Source of the DNA: Cyanobacteria bacterium UBA3301
GTDB taxonomy: Bacteria; Cyanobacteriota; Vampirovibrionia; Gastranaerophilales; Gastranaerophilaceae
Direction: 5' to 3'
NCBI GenBank assembly: GCA_002361485.1
Contig: DESZ01000029.1
Span: forward strand, 1-19,318
Length of the DNA stretch: 19,318 nucleotides
How positions within the stretch are numbered: the stretch's first letter is position 1; each line of letters begins with the position of its first letter. Shown one piece after another: positions 5,581 through 14,445 of the stretch. The translations under genes were made by a program, and so were the position numbers. A model generated the notes under the pieces. It was not told where the DNA came from and searched no databases. It saw only the letters and a program-made list of their open reading frames with translations.

Positions 5581-8404
5581 ATTTTGCCAAATTATCTAAA
5601 TATTCTTTATTAGCCTCTAACGCTTCTTTTGTTGCAGAAACTGCATATACAGGTTTGGATGAGAATATATTTCTTGCTGTATTCAAAATGTCATCTGCTG
5701 TTATTGAGTCTATAATATCAAATTTTTGATTTATATAACTAAATCCGTATGGGGTATGAGAGTTTGAATTTATTATTGAATTTTTATCAGCATTCATTTC
5801 TACACCGGATAACAAATCCGTTTTTAAAGAGCGTTTTGCAGCTTCCAATTCTTCATCATTAACCTTTTGAGAAGTTATCTTTTGAATATTTTCATTAAAT
5901 CCGTCTATTGATTTTTTAATATTGTCAAAAGAATTTTCACCTGTTTCGGCATTATTAGTTGTCGTCCCGATTTTCAGCGTCATTGTGCCTATATCTTCAT
6001 ATCGATTATAATTAGATGATACCGAATAAGCCAGATGACGGGTTTCGCGCAAATCATTAAACAACCTTGACGATGTAGAACCGCCCAAGATGTTTTCTAA
6101 CAATTGAATACATACACTGTCTTTTAAATTACCGTTTACTGGGAACTTAAAGCCTTCATAAATTTCAGCTTGATTACGCTTTGTTTCAACGGTATAAACT
6201 TTTGGTTTTTCAATTGCCGTATATAAATTATTTAGCATATAATTTTTTGGTTTAACAGGATGATAACCCGCTGTATTATTAAATATTGCTTGAGCTAACT
6301 GCGGATTTTTAGAAAACGGACCGGTAACAACCACTTGGGCTTGGGAATTATTTATAATTTCCGAATATAAACCGACAACATCAGATAACGTGATATTATT
6401 CAGACTGTCTAATTTTTCTCTATTAGTATATTCTAAAGGCGTTCCTCCATACATTGCCTTGTAATACGGTTCAATCGCTGACGGTTCTTGCGTTGAATAA
6501 TTATCCCTGCAATGCTGAATTGATTGTTCCAATAACTCTTGCGTAAATTGCGGATACAGAATTTTTTCTCTAAACAAATTCAAGGATTCATTTATTTTAT
6601 CCATTGAAAAATCTGCCTCCAATGAAATTGCCCTTGAACTGTTCATTATACCCTGAGAAATACCGTTTAAATCCGCATAATTATCTAAATCATTTTTCGA
6701 ACGATATTGAGAGCCGGAGTTTTGTAATATATCATATAAAACATCACTCAAAGCGGCTTGACGAGGGGTATATTTATCTTTCTTAAATTGAATTGAATAA
6801 TTGATTACATTAGTATCAGCATCATTTAAAATAACTCTAAAATTATTTGCAAGTTGATATTCTTTAACGTTATTAACATCTATCGGAGTCTTTTTATTTT
6901 TGCCGGTAAAAGCTACGTTTACAGCCTTGGCAGTCTTGTCATAGTTATTTTGAATATCAGATTCTTTTGTTCCGCTCGGATGAATTACAACAAGCGAAGC
7001 CTTATTCAAATCATAATATTTTTTTGCTGTATCAATAAAATCTTGATATGTCATATTATCAATAATTTTTGAATAATTTGCTGTCAATTCCGGAGAACCG
7101 TTTAAAAAATCCATTCCGATGTGATAATTTAAAATTTCTGAAGACTCTAAGCTCACGGAATTAACTTTTTTAATTTTTTCTTTTACGGCTTCAAATTCTT
7201 GCGGAGTCGGCGGATATTTGGACAATCCGTCAAGTACCGAATATAAATCCTTCAGCATAGGCTCGACATAATTCTCAGCAACCGAAGTATCAAGTATTAT
7301 TGCGTTTTTATCACTCGGACGTGTTCCGAGTCTTTCTGAAGAAGAGAATATCGAGGTCGAATATTTTTGTTCAATATCTTTAATGCGATTATTGGCAAGT
7401 CCGTATAACAACTGATTTACGGCACGTAAATATACCTTATCGTTTGCATTGGAATTTTCAGGACCTGCAAAACCTAAAATAATTTGTGCTGCCCCTTGAT
7501 TTTTTTGAGAAATAATATCTTGCCTTATCGCTTTATCAGTTGGAGTCATTTCTTCATAATATCTGTTTTGAGAAGGTACTTTTGTTGAATTAAAATATTT
7601 TGATACAAGCTTAATTGTATCTTCTGGCTCAACTTCACCTGTTATAACTGTTACCATATTGGCAGGATAATAATTGTTGTTAAAATAATTTACAACATCT
7701 TCTCTTGTGAGAGCATCTATATTGTCTGTTGAACCAGCAATTAAATCCGGAGCTTCAGATTTTATATTAAACAGATTTTTGAGCATAAGCGTAACAGCTC
7801 TGCTTGATTCATCAGACAAACACATATTTATTTCTGAATCAACAACTTTCTTTTCTTTATCAAGCTTTTCCTGCAAAAATTTCGGGGTTTGAAGCATTCC
7901 GGCATGTAATTTAATTTTGTTTTCTAAATCGGTATCTTCAAGTAACTGGGATTCAATATAATAATCCGTTACGGAAAAACTTGTCGATGCATTAGTATTT
8001 GCGCCCATTTTATTCACTTCGTCAAAAAAGACTTTATCCCCTAAAGCTTCAGAACCGTTAAATAAATTATGTTCTATATAATGACTTATTCCGCGAATTT
8101 TATCAGGTTCATTTAATGAACCTGTATTTACATAACTTTTTACAACAGTTGTTCCTTTTTTCGGAATTATAACGACTTTTTGACCGTTTGCTAATTTATA
8201 ACAATTCGCGACCAACCCGTTTGGTAAGTTTATATCATTGATTTTTGAATACGCAATCGGAACTGATACATTATAATCAGCACCATAAGAAGTCGCTTGT
8301 TGAGTCAAAACCGTTTGATTTGTATTCGCTTCATTTTGCGTAAATGATGTATTATATTTTTTACACAACGGGACTTGAGTAATATAATTTGAAATAATTT
8401 TCAT
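5579..8404 (-). CDS. M16 family (pitrilysin/insulinase-type) zinc metallopeptidase, two-lobed
   Basis: 941 residues, close to pitrilysin. The inverted zinc motif HYIEH is at residues 108-112 (His108, Glu111, His112), inside GISHYIEHNLFNGS, and the third ligand is probably Glu191 in VVDSEINM, matching the family spacing within two residues. From about residue 510 a second M16 half begins (YQLANNFRVILNDAD); its equivalent motif is degenerate (ALSDVLYDIL), as in family members where only the first lobe is catalytic. A further glycine-rich SSRLFNDLRETRHLAYS segment near residue 780 is typical of the substrate-binding half. There is no signal peptide; the first ~50 residues are polar and family-external. 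Weak AAGG precedes the ATG. The gene follows dusB by 62 bases, probably in one operon with the TPR gene. Substrates are unknown, probably peptides. Confidence 0.93.
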   Translation of the reverse strand: MKIISNYITQVPLCKKYNTSFTQNEANTNQTVLTQQATSYGADYNVSVPIAYSKINDINLPNGLVANCYKLANGQKVVIIPKKGTTVVKSYVNTGSLNEPDKIRGISHYIEHNLFNGSEALGDKVFFDEVNKMGANTNASTSFSVTDYYIESQLLEDTDLENKIKLHAGMLQTPKFLQEKLDKEKKVVDSEINMCLSDESSRAVTLMLKNLFNIKSEAPDLIAGSTDNIDALTREDVVNYFNNNYYPANMVTVITGEVEPEDTIKLVSKYFNSTKVPSQNRYYEEMTPTDKAIRQDIISQKNQGAAQIILGFAGPENSNANDKVYLRAVNQLLYGLANNRIKDIEQKYSTSIFSSSERLGTRPSDKNAIILDTSVAENYVEPMLKDLYSVLDGLSKYPPTPQEFEAVKEKIKKVNSVSLESSEILNYHIGMDFLNGSPELTANYSKIIDNMTYQDFIDTAKKYYDLNKASLVVIHPSGTKESDIQNNYDKTAKAVNVAFTGKNKKTPIDVNNVKEYQLANNFRVILNDADTNVINYSIQFKKDKYTPRQAALSDVLYDILQNSGSQYRSKNDLDNYADLNGISQGIMNSSRAISLEADFSMDKINESLNLFREKILYPQFTQELLEQSIQHCRDNYSTQEPSAIEPYYKAMYGGTPLEYTNREKLDSLNNITLSDVVGLYSEIINNSQAQVVVTGPFSKNPQLAQAIFNNTAGYHPVKPKNYMLNNLYTAIEKPKVYTVETKRNQAEIYEGFKFPVNGNLKDSVCIQLLENILGGSTSSRLFNDLRETRHLAYSVSSNYNRYEDIGTMTLKIGTTTNNAETGENSFDNIKKSIDGFNENIQKITSQKVNDEELEAAKRSLKTDLLSGVEMNADKNSIINSNSHTPYGFSYINQKFDIIDSITADDILNTARNIFSSKPVYAVSATKEALEANKEYLDNLAK

Positions 8405-8466
8405 AGCACTACCTTATGTATATAAAAACGTATTAAAAATAAATATTGCTTATAATTTAAGAAATA

Positions 8467-9450
8467 TTAAATTTCGTTTTCAATATAGTTAAAATACTCA
8501 AGCAATTTTTTATAATCTGTTTCTGTCACCAAAACCCCGCGATATTTTGATGCATTTTTAATCCCTGATATATAATACGGATAAAACTTTCTAAAAAATT
8601 TTATTCCGACCCTTTCCCCTCTTAATTCTACTTCTTGAGCTATATGATATCTCATCATTTCAAATTTTTCTTTTAATGAAGGAGCAGGCAATTTTTCGCC
8701 AGTTTGTAAATAGTGTTCAATTCTATATAATAAAGTCGGGTCTTCCATCGCACCGCGGCCTATTGCAACTCCGTCAGCTCCGCTTTTATCCAGACATTCA
8801 ATAGCATCATCAACTGTTTTTATATCCCCGTTTGCAAATACAGGCACATCGACATTATCCTTCAGGGCTTTTATTTTTGCCCAATCCGCGTGTCCTAAAT
8901 ACATTTGGGCTCTTGTCCTCGCATGAAGGGTGATAAACTGTGCTCCTGCAGATTGCATTTTTTGCCCGAATTCAACATAATTCATATTATCTGAAGTGTA
9001 ACCAAGTCTGAACTTTACACTCACAGGTTTATCTGTACCGTCAATAACCGCTTGAACTATATCATACGCAAGCTCCGGTTCTTTCATTAACGCAGAACCG
9101 TCATGACCGCATACAACTTTTCGAACGGGACAACCCATATTTATATCAATCATATCGGAATACTGTGATAAACGGCGCGCAGCATCCTGCATCATTTGAG
9201 GCTTGTGTCCTACTATTTGATAGGCTATCGGATGATGGGAATCATCAAGCTTTAATATCTCATTTTGGTTTCTGTTTTGAGCAAGAAATTCCGAACTTAT
9301 CATTTCCGTAGTTATAAGCGCTGTCTTTGAATATCTTCTGACTAAATTTCTCAAAACATAATCGGTAATCCCTGCCATTGGGGCAAGGGATACACCTGAT
9401 TTTATTATTTCTTTCACTCTATTTTTTTGCTGAGGTTGAGCTTTTAACAT
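8467..9450 (-). CDS. dusB: tRNA-dihydrouridine synthase (DusB/NifR3 type)
   Basis: A flavoenzyme that reduces specific uridines in tRNA to dihydrouridine using NADPH. Motifs in order: LAPMAGITDYVLR (FMN binding), DINMGCPVRKVV with the catalytic Cys in GCP, GSALMKEPEL, VKFRLGY, LHARTRAQMYLGHADW, VFANGDI and AIGRGAMEDPTLL. These match the NifR3/DusB subgroup. At 327 residues it is full length. I chose the ATG at 9448-9450, which has GGAAG just upstream; the ATG at 9483 adds 11 residues and has no ribosome site, and a GTG at 9417 starts just after the TPR stop but also lacks one. The chosen start overlaps the end of the TPR gene by 32 bases, which suggests translational coupling. Confidence 0.93.
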   Translation of the reverse strand: MLKAQPQQKNRVKEIIKSGVSLAPMAGITDYVLRNLVRRYSKTALITTEMISSEFLAQNRNQNEILKLDDSHHPIAYQIVGHKPQMMQDAARRLSQYSDMIDINMGCPVRKVVCGHDGSALMKEPELAYDIVQAVIDGTDKPVSVKFRLGYTSDNMNYVEFGQKMQSAGAQFITLHARTRAQMYLGHADWAKIKALKDNVDVPVFANGDIKTVDDAIECLDKSGADGVAIGRGAMEDPTLLYRIEHYLQTGEKLPAPSLKEKFEMMRYHIAQEVELRGERVGIKFFRKFYPYYISGIKNASKYRGVLVTETDYKKLLEYFNYIENEI

Positions 9451-11566
9451 ATTCTTCCAACTCTTGCGCGCGGGCTTGTGCATACTTTTTGTAATCGTCG
9501 TCTTCTACATCGGAATTTGCATATTCCAAATAATATTTGCGCGCATCAGAATATTTTTCCAATGCATCATAGTTTGATGCTATCATATAATTGCAAATTT
9601 TAAAGTCTTTATTGAGTTCATAAGCGTCTTTTAAATCTTTAATCGCCTCATAATGCTTGCCCATAGAATCATAAATCATACCTCTGTAATATAGAGCATA
9701 ATCATTTTTGGCATCTTTTGAAAGCAATGTATTAAAATCCTTTAAGCTTTCTTCATAATTATTAGCATCATATTTTGCTATTGCATCATTTAATAATGTT
9801 GCTCTTGAGTTTTCTTCAATTGATTGCAAATATTCTATCGCCTGTGTATTGTTTTTGTTAAAAGCGATTGCTTTTCCTAAATATGTTTTTGCATTTTCAT
9901 AATCTTCTTTTTCGCCGTATAAACAAGCAATATAATATGCAATATCAGAATCTACAGGTTTTAACTCCAGCGCTTTTTTATAGAATTCAATTGCTTTATC
10001 TTTATCACCAAGTTCTTGATATGATGTTGCTACTCCAAGCATTGAATTGACTGTCGGAGGATTTATTTCCAAATATATTCTTATTGCATCATTGTATTTT
10101 TTATTATCATACAATGTTGCAGCAGCAGCCATTTGATTGTCTGTTTTCATCCCTTTTATATTTGAAAGGGTATCTTTAATACTTGTATCTTGAGGGAACA
10201 GGCTTGATGCTTTATTTAATGTTGCTAATGATTCATCAAATTTATTACCTTGAGCCTGCGCTAACGCCATATTTACATACATTTCAGGCTCTGCATCATT
10301 TTGTGCAAATTTTATTGTTTCACTATACATATAAATCGCATCATCAATTTTGTTTGCTCTGTGAAGTTCCAATGCATTATCATACAAAGTACCTACTACA
10401 ACATCTTTATCGCAATTTGCTTTGACATATTCTATATATTGAGCTGCAGACAAAGTCTTTTTTGCATTTTCAAGCATTTGCCCTTTTATTATTGAATTAT
10501 TTGGATCAAGAGCTAAAACTTTTTTGTATCCTTCTTGCGCAATTTTATCATCTCCCAATTTGTCATAACATTGCGCTCTATATAGGTTTGCATTTACATT
10601 ATCAGGATAAAGTATCAAAACTGACTCATACGCTTTTATAGCAGTTCTGTAATCACCTTTTTGCTGATACAAAGTCCCGACATTAACCCTTGTATTAATA
10701 TTAGAGGGGTCAAGAGCTTCTGCTTGTTTGTAATATGTTAAAGCCTCATCCAATTTCCCTTCTTTTTGCAAAATCGCACCCATATTAGCATTTAAGTTTG
10801 CATTATTAGGACTCGCCGATAATTTCTTTTGAAAGGTACGTTCTAAAACATATAAAAGCTCTTTATTATCCTGTTTTGCTCTTTCTAAAACATAAGAATA
10901 CTCCTGCAATGCTTCATCGGATTTATCGGTTTCATCAAGTGATTTTGCATAAGTTAATCTTAAATTTAAATCTGACGGACTGACAGCAACAGCTTTTTTA
11001 TAGTATTCAACAGCTTTAGGTTTGTTGCCTAAAACGTTCATAATATCGCCTGTTTGCTCAAAACTGTCCTTTTGAAGTTTTCTGTCACCTAATGCTTGAA
11101 TAAATTCGTAAGCTGCAGCCCCAAAATTTCCTTCCGCACGCAGTTTTTTTGCATTATCAAATCTGTTTTGCGGAGTCCTGTCATATTTTATTTCATCAAG
11201 ACAAACATCCAAATTGTTTACAACTTGCGAAATAATACTAGATGAATTTGTAACCGCATCAGAAGGCGGATAATATTTCAGATAAAATAAAGCATTTCTG
11301 TAATCATCGGCAGCCTTTGACCAATTTTTATCTTTATTTGCGTATTCCGCACCGCGGGCAAGATATGAATTTATAAGTCCGATTCGCGCAGATGTATCTA
11401 AATAGTTTATTCTTAATGCGCTTTTAAATTCTGTTATTGCACCTGAATACTGATACTGGGATAAATAATTTTGACCTAAATCAAAATGTTCTCTAAAATC
11501 TGCAAATGCCGGGGTACTCAAAAGACACATTGCTACAAATATATTAACTACGGATTTATTTTTCAT
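9419..11566 (-). CDS. Exported tetratricopeptide-repeat protein
   Basis: 715 residues. Residues 1-22 are a signal peptide ending AFA before Asp23, so the protein is exported. The rest is a nearly continuous array of about a dozen TPR helices, recognised by the recurring W/L-G-Y-A-F-A-P pattern, for example AEGNFGAAAYEFIQAL, KPKAVEYYKKAVAVSPSD, GKLDEALTYYKQAEALDPSN, GDYRTAIKAYESVLILYPDN, GDKDKAIEFYKKALELKPVD and GKHYEAIKDLKDAYELNKD. TPR arrays act as protein-binding scaffolds; the partner is unknown. A strong GAGGTGA site lies 7 bases before the ATG. It is the first gene of the run TPR - dusB - M16 protease. The C terminus ends in a Glu/Lys-rich helix and Ser/Thr tail. The function in the envelope cannot be told from the sequence. 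Confidence 0.93.
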   Translation of the reverse strand: MKNKSVVNIFVAMCLLSTPAFADFREHFDLGQNYLSQYQYSGAITEFKSALRINYLDTSARIGLINSYLARGAEYANKDKNWSKAADDYRNALFYLKYYPPSDAVTNSSSIISQVVNNLDVCLDEIKYDRTPQNRFDNAKKLRAEGNFGAAAYEFIQALGDRKLQKDSFEQTGDIMNVLGNKPKAVEYYKKAVAVSPSDLNLRLTYAKSLDETDKSDEALQEYSYVLERAKQDNKELLYVLERTFQKKLSASPNNANLNANMGAILQKEGKLDEALTYYKQAEALDPSNINTRVNVGTLYQQKGDYRTAIKAYESVLILYPDNVNANLYRAQCYDKLGDDKIAQEGYKKVLALDPNNSIIKGQMLENAKKTLSAAQYIEYVKANCDKDVVVGTLYDNALELHRANKIDDAIYMYSETIKFAQNDAEPEMYVNMALAQAQGNKFDESLATLNKASSLFPQDTSIKDTLSNIKGMKTDNQMAAAATLYDNKKYNDAIRIYLEINPPTVNSMLGVATSYQELGDKDKAIEFYKKALELKPVDSDIAYYIACLYGEKEDYENAKTYLGKAIAFNKNNTQAIEYLQSIEENSRATLLNDAIAKYDANNYEESLKDFNTLLSKDAKNDYALYYRGMIYDSMGKHYEAIKDLKDAYELNKDFKICNYMIASNYDALEKYSDARKYYLEYANSDVEDDDYKKYAQARAQELEEYVKSSTSAKK

Positions 11567-11680
11567 ATTTTACTCACCTCTTTGAATATTTTATTACATT
11601 TTTTTTAACTTGTATATACACAAGAGGGTGAATTGTAACGTAATTTATTATCAAACAGACAAGCCAAGTTTTCGCGCAAT

Positions 11681-11705
11681 AAAAAAGGAACCTTTGACGG
11701 GTTCC
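11681..11705 (-). terminator. Intrinsic terminator upstream of the TPR gene, ending an unseen minus-strand transcript
   Basis: On the minus strand: GGAACC (11705-11700), a 7-base loop, GGTTCC (11692-11687), then six T (11686-11681). It lies 115 bases before the TPR start, reads in the same direction, and no minus-strand coding gene precedes it. Confidence 0.75.
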
Positions 11706-11800
11706 GATTATAGTAGTAGGGGGAAAAGGAGGAAAATTATTATGTTTTAGTTACATAATATATATCGACATTTTTTTGAAAAACTTTAATAAATTTAGGC

Positions 11801-11819
11801 TATTGTTAAGATATTGTTA
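11801..11819. repeat. Tandem direct repeat TATTGTTA, 11-base period
   Basis: TATTGTTA occurs at 11801-11808 and again at 11812-11819, one helical turn apart, 250 bases upstream of the gene at 12072. The spacing is what OmpR/PhoB-type response regulators bind. It also lies inside the candidate minus-strand RNA, so the two readings compete. Confidence 0.4.
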
Positions 11820-12034
11820 CATTTTATCTACACATTAATATTCCATACATCAACAACATCTTAATAAGGGAAATGGAATAAAATCTTCTCCCCCACAAAG
11901 TAAAATGAAATTGAAATAATAAACAGAGCGTATAAACGCACCCTGCCTACTAATCATCTACGCTTCCTGATTTACATTTGGCGGATTCTTTTTTTGTTAA
12001 TTTTTGTAACAAATCCAAAAGTTTTACTCTAAAA

Positions 12035-12067
12035 ATGCCGATATATGTATTGGCATCATAGGAAAAA
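12035..12067 (+). promoter_or_regulatory. Leader hairpin and shared leader box of the 12072 gene
   Basis: ATGCCGATA (12035-12043) and TATTGGCAT (12048-12056) form a 9-pair stem with loop TATG, ending 3 bases before AGGA, the ribosome site of the gene. Together with TAGGAAAAAC (12058-12067) it matches the leader at 17974-18000 before the paralogous gene (TGCCGA, ATG, GCAT, TAGGAAAAAC in the same order). The remaining gap 11896-12034 shows no recognisable promoter. Confidence 0.5.
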
Positions 12068-12071
12068 CAAC

Positions 12072-14108
12072 ATGGGTTTAGCATCAAGTCAAGCAAGATT
12101 ATTATCAATAACAGCGCGGCTTACGGACAACGAATACCGTACGCAGCGCTTGACTAATGCCCGTTTAAAGTTAACGGACATTTCTAATGCTGCCCGCACG
12201 CAATACCAAGATGCCTTACAAAGCCAACAATTTCAATATATGACATATGATGCCTCAGGGGATAGTACAAATATTGCATTTACGCCTGCCGTTGCATGGC
12301 AGTATCAGCCTTGCAAAAACCAATATGCAATAGTAAATCAGGCAGGTAACATTATGGTTTCAAGTATAGATGCCAAAAATTTCCGTGAAACAGATAACCT
12401 TGCGGAATTCCTAAAACGTTATGACTGCTTAGAAACCTTTGAAGTAACAACAAAAACAATAAAACAACCGCCTGTAGAGCCAACGCCGGTAACACCGACT
12501 CCGGAGGTAACTCCAAGCGAAGGTACTTCTACGGATATAGACTTGTATCAGATGTTTTTGGACGCAACAAAAATTTGTTATGAAGATGCAATGGCAGGAT
12601 TGTCACTTTTAAACGGTGCTGACGGAACTTCGCTTTTTGGCACTTATTGGGGCTCCGGATTACCACAATGCGTACAAGAATGGGGGGCTGAAAAGACAAA
12701 GATTTTTGAGGATTGGATTTATGAGATGATTATGTATGATCCTTCAAGAAGAAACGATGGGTTCATATGGGATATGATGGAGAGTCCCCAAAAATGGGCA
12801 GAAGCAGAACTTTTAGCAGAATTTCTTAAAGATAAGTATTATAATGGATACGGTCCTGAACAATACCCACAGTTAGCAGGACAAAACTTTGACGAAATCT
12901 TTACTGCAACATTACCTGAACAAGAAGAGGGCTCCGGATTTGTATACTTTTTAGAAGCGAATTCACAATCATGCTGCTACGTACACGTATTCGGACATCT
13001 CCTTCCTTTGGGTAACTATACAACAACTACGGGAAAAGATTTAAAAATAGAAAATCCAGACTCAAGTAAACCATTTTCGTATCAGGTAAACACAGGCTAT
13101 CATTGGTGGGATGAAAACAACGACGATGGGCGTGGGGATAAGGCTAAAAAACTGGCAGAAACCCTTTCTGACCCGAATTTAAAATGCTGCGCAGAAAGAG
13201 AAGGGAAAAACCCGCCTTCCGTTTCTGAATATTCTAATTATACAGAGACACAAAAACTCATGAGCGACTGGTTTTTAGATAATGACGGAAAAATTAAGAT
13301 AAAAACTCTGCAGCAAAAAATCGTCGATTTAGGCTATGCATCAAGTGCACGCCTTGGGAAAGACCAGTTCGGTTATGACAGATATGAATACCGATTATTT
13401 AACGACAAAGAACTATATGATGCAATCGACCACTTTGTCAATCACGATTTAAAAATTCTTCAAGAAATCAATAAAGAACCTGAGGAAGAACCTCAACCTG
13501 CTGTTGACGGACCGACAGTTCCGCCTGAAGTCGTAGAAACAACAATAGAAAAATTGACAATAAAAGACCCTGAGAAGGCGCAATGGTACACAAATCTTTG
13601 GTATCGTATGAACGGTATGGATGAGCCCGAACGCATTTATAAAAATGTAGAGGATGTCGTAAACGACAGACAGGAAGAACAAACATATACGGAATATTTG
13701 CTCAAACTGTTTGATATTAAGAAAAATACATTCACGACTTGTTATCAGGAATTGCCCGCCAATCTTGCCTCAAGCAAAGATTGGTTAAACGACGCACTTG
13801 CTCAAGGGTGGGTTACACTTCAAAAAGCGGGAGTAAGCCGTACTACTGCTAAAGATAAATTCAAATGGTCAGATATTATATATTCAAACGCTTCTGATAT
13901 AACGCTTACCCAAGATGATAACGCAATTGCAAAAGCCGAAGCTAAATACACCCAAGCACTCAGAGAAGTTAACTCAAAAGATAAAGTCTTTGAAAATAAA
14001 ATCAGAAAGCTTGATACGGAACATAACGCGCTTCAAACAGAATATAATTCCGTCAAAGCCGCTATTGATAAAAACGTCGAACGTTCATTCAAAGTATTCC
14101 AAGGGTAG
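12072..14108 (+). CDS. Large member of a two-copy family with conserved N and C termini, function unknown
   Basis: 678 residues. The start at 12072 (MGLASSQARLLS) is chosen over the ATG at 12045 because the paralogue at 18025 starts with the same residues and AGGA stands 8 bases before it. Residues 1-45 are a polar, amphipathic helical segment with no classical signal peptide. A Pro/Thr linker follows at about 132-154, then a Trp-, Tyr- and Cys-rich middle with two CC pairs (SQSCCYV, LKCCAE), a Glu/Pro linker near 470-490, and from about 610 a coiled coil ending LDTEHNALQTE...KNVERSFKVF. The last 32 residues share 20 identities with the paralogue. Bookended helices around a variable centre recall axial or secreted filament proteins; that is inference. 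It stands alone; upstream is a 500-base non-coding region with a shared leader element. Confidence 0.88.
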   Translation: MGLASSQARLLSITARLTDNEYRTQRLTNARLKLTDISNAARTQYQDALQSQQFQYMTYDASGDSTNIAFTPAVAWQYQPCKNQYAIVNQAGNIMVSSIDAKNFRETDNLAEFLKRYDCLETFEVTTKTIKQPPVEPTPVTPTPEVTPSEGTSTDIDLYQMFLDATKICYEDAMAGLSLLNGADGTSLFGTYWGSGLPQCVQEWGAEKTKIFEDWIYEMIMYDPSRRNDGFIWDMMESPQKWAEAELLAEFLKDKYYNGYGPEQYPQLAGQNFDEIFTATLPEQEEGSGFVYFLEANSQSCCYVHVFGHLLPLGNYTTTTGKDLKIENPDSSKPFSYQVNTGYHWWDENNDDGRGDKAKKLAETLSDPNLKCCAEREGKNPPSVSEYSNYTETQKLMSDWFLDNDGKIKIKTLQQKIVDLGYASSARLGKDQFGYDRYEYRLFNDKELYDAIDHFVNHDLKILQEINKEPEEEPQPAVDGPTVPPEVVETTIEKLTIKDPEKAQWYTNLWYRMNGMDEPERIYKNVEDVVNDRQEEQTYTEYLLKLFDIKKNTFTTCYQELPANLASSKDWLNDALAQGWVTLQKAGVSRTTAKDKFKWSDIIYSNASDITLTQDDNAIAKAEAKYTQALREVNSKDKVFENKIRKLDTEHNALQTEYNSVKAAIDKNVERSFKVFQG

Positions 14109-14445
14109 GGGTAAATGTAGTTAACTGTGTTGCGTGTAGTGCGTAATATATTGCGTTGGTTGGGGTAAAGGGAATTAGAAGTATAGATGCAGGCGTAGAT
14201 GCGTAGTCTGTTTCATTTTATTTCCCCTCGCCCGATAAGGAAAGAACAATTTTCCTCCAAAACCGTAAAGGGTAGTGTAAAATCTTTTGTCATAGGACTA
14301 ATATATTCTAAACCATGCCTGATATATTGCCGGCACAGCAACTCCGTCCTACTACCAAAGTGAAGCGCAGTTTAGACGGGTTTCACCAACCTGCGCTTCA
14401 GTAAACTTTCCATTTGTAAAGACTTTTATTTGTAATAGTAGCAAA
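14109..14445. other. Non-coding gap of 337 bases with a long inverted repeat
   Basis: No convincing gene. The first part (14109-14210) has repeated GCGT and GTAGATGCG words and is richer in G than its surroundings. The inverted repeat at 14361-14400 is the only strong structure. No U-tract terminator is seen for either convergent gene (the 12072 gene and the minus-strand gene ending at 14446). Confidence 0.5.
14361..14400. repeat. Inverted repeat, 10-base arms, in a convergent gap
   Basis: TGAAGCGCAG (14361-14370) and CTGCGCTTCA (14391-14400) are exact complements around a 20-base loop that can itself form GGTT/AACC. It is GC-richer than the surroundings and has no T run on either side, so it is not a textbook terminator. 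It could be a transcript-end structure, a protein-binding site or a small mobile repeat. Confidence 0.7.

Larger units (their letters stand above)
11681..11895 (-). ncRNA. Candidate structured RNA of about 210 nt
   Basis: Upstream of the orphan terminator the minus strand can fold extensively. The ends of a 176-base segment pair: GGGGGAGAAG (11894-11885) with CTTTTCCCCC (11728-11719), ten pairs with one G-U. Inside, AAGATGTTGTT (about 11863-11853) pairs with AACAATATCTT (about 11814-11804), eleven pairs with one G-U, and TATTATGT/ACATAATA (11760-11753 with 11745-11738) forms an 8-pair hairpin. In both G-U cases the plus-strand copy would have an A-C mismatch, which favours minus-strand transcription. 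Size and closed ends recall 6S RNA, but I cannot match conserved 6S bases. No convincing promoter was seen. The alternative is a leader of the plus-strand gene at 12072. Confidence 0.35.

Noticed and set aside
9451..9483. ATG at 9483 as dusB start
   Set aside because: No ribosome site, adds 11 residues not expected before the barrel, and deepens the overlap with the TPR gene.
11726..11750. Strong AGGAGG site followed by ATG TTT TAG on the plus strand
   Set aside because: A two-codon frame is not credible as a gene; the purine run is better explained as one arm of the candidate RNA's closing stem.
12045..12071. ATG at 12045 as start of the large family gene
   Set aside because: It lies inside the leader hairpin, has no ribosome site, and the paralogue begins at the residue matching 12072.
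13449..13686. Two open frames antisense to the large family gene
   Set aside because: No ribosome sites and residue composition typical of antisense translation.
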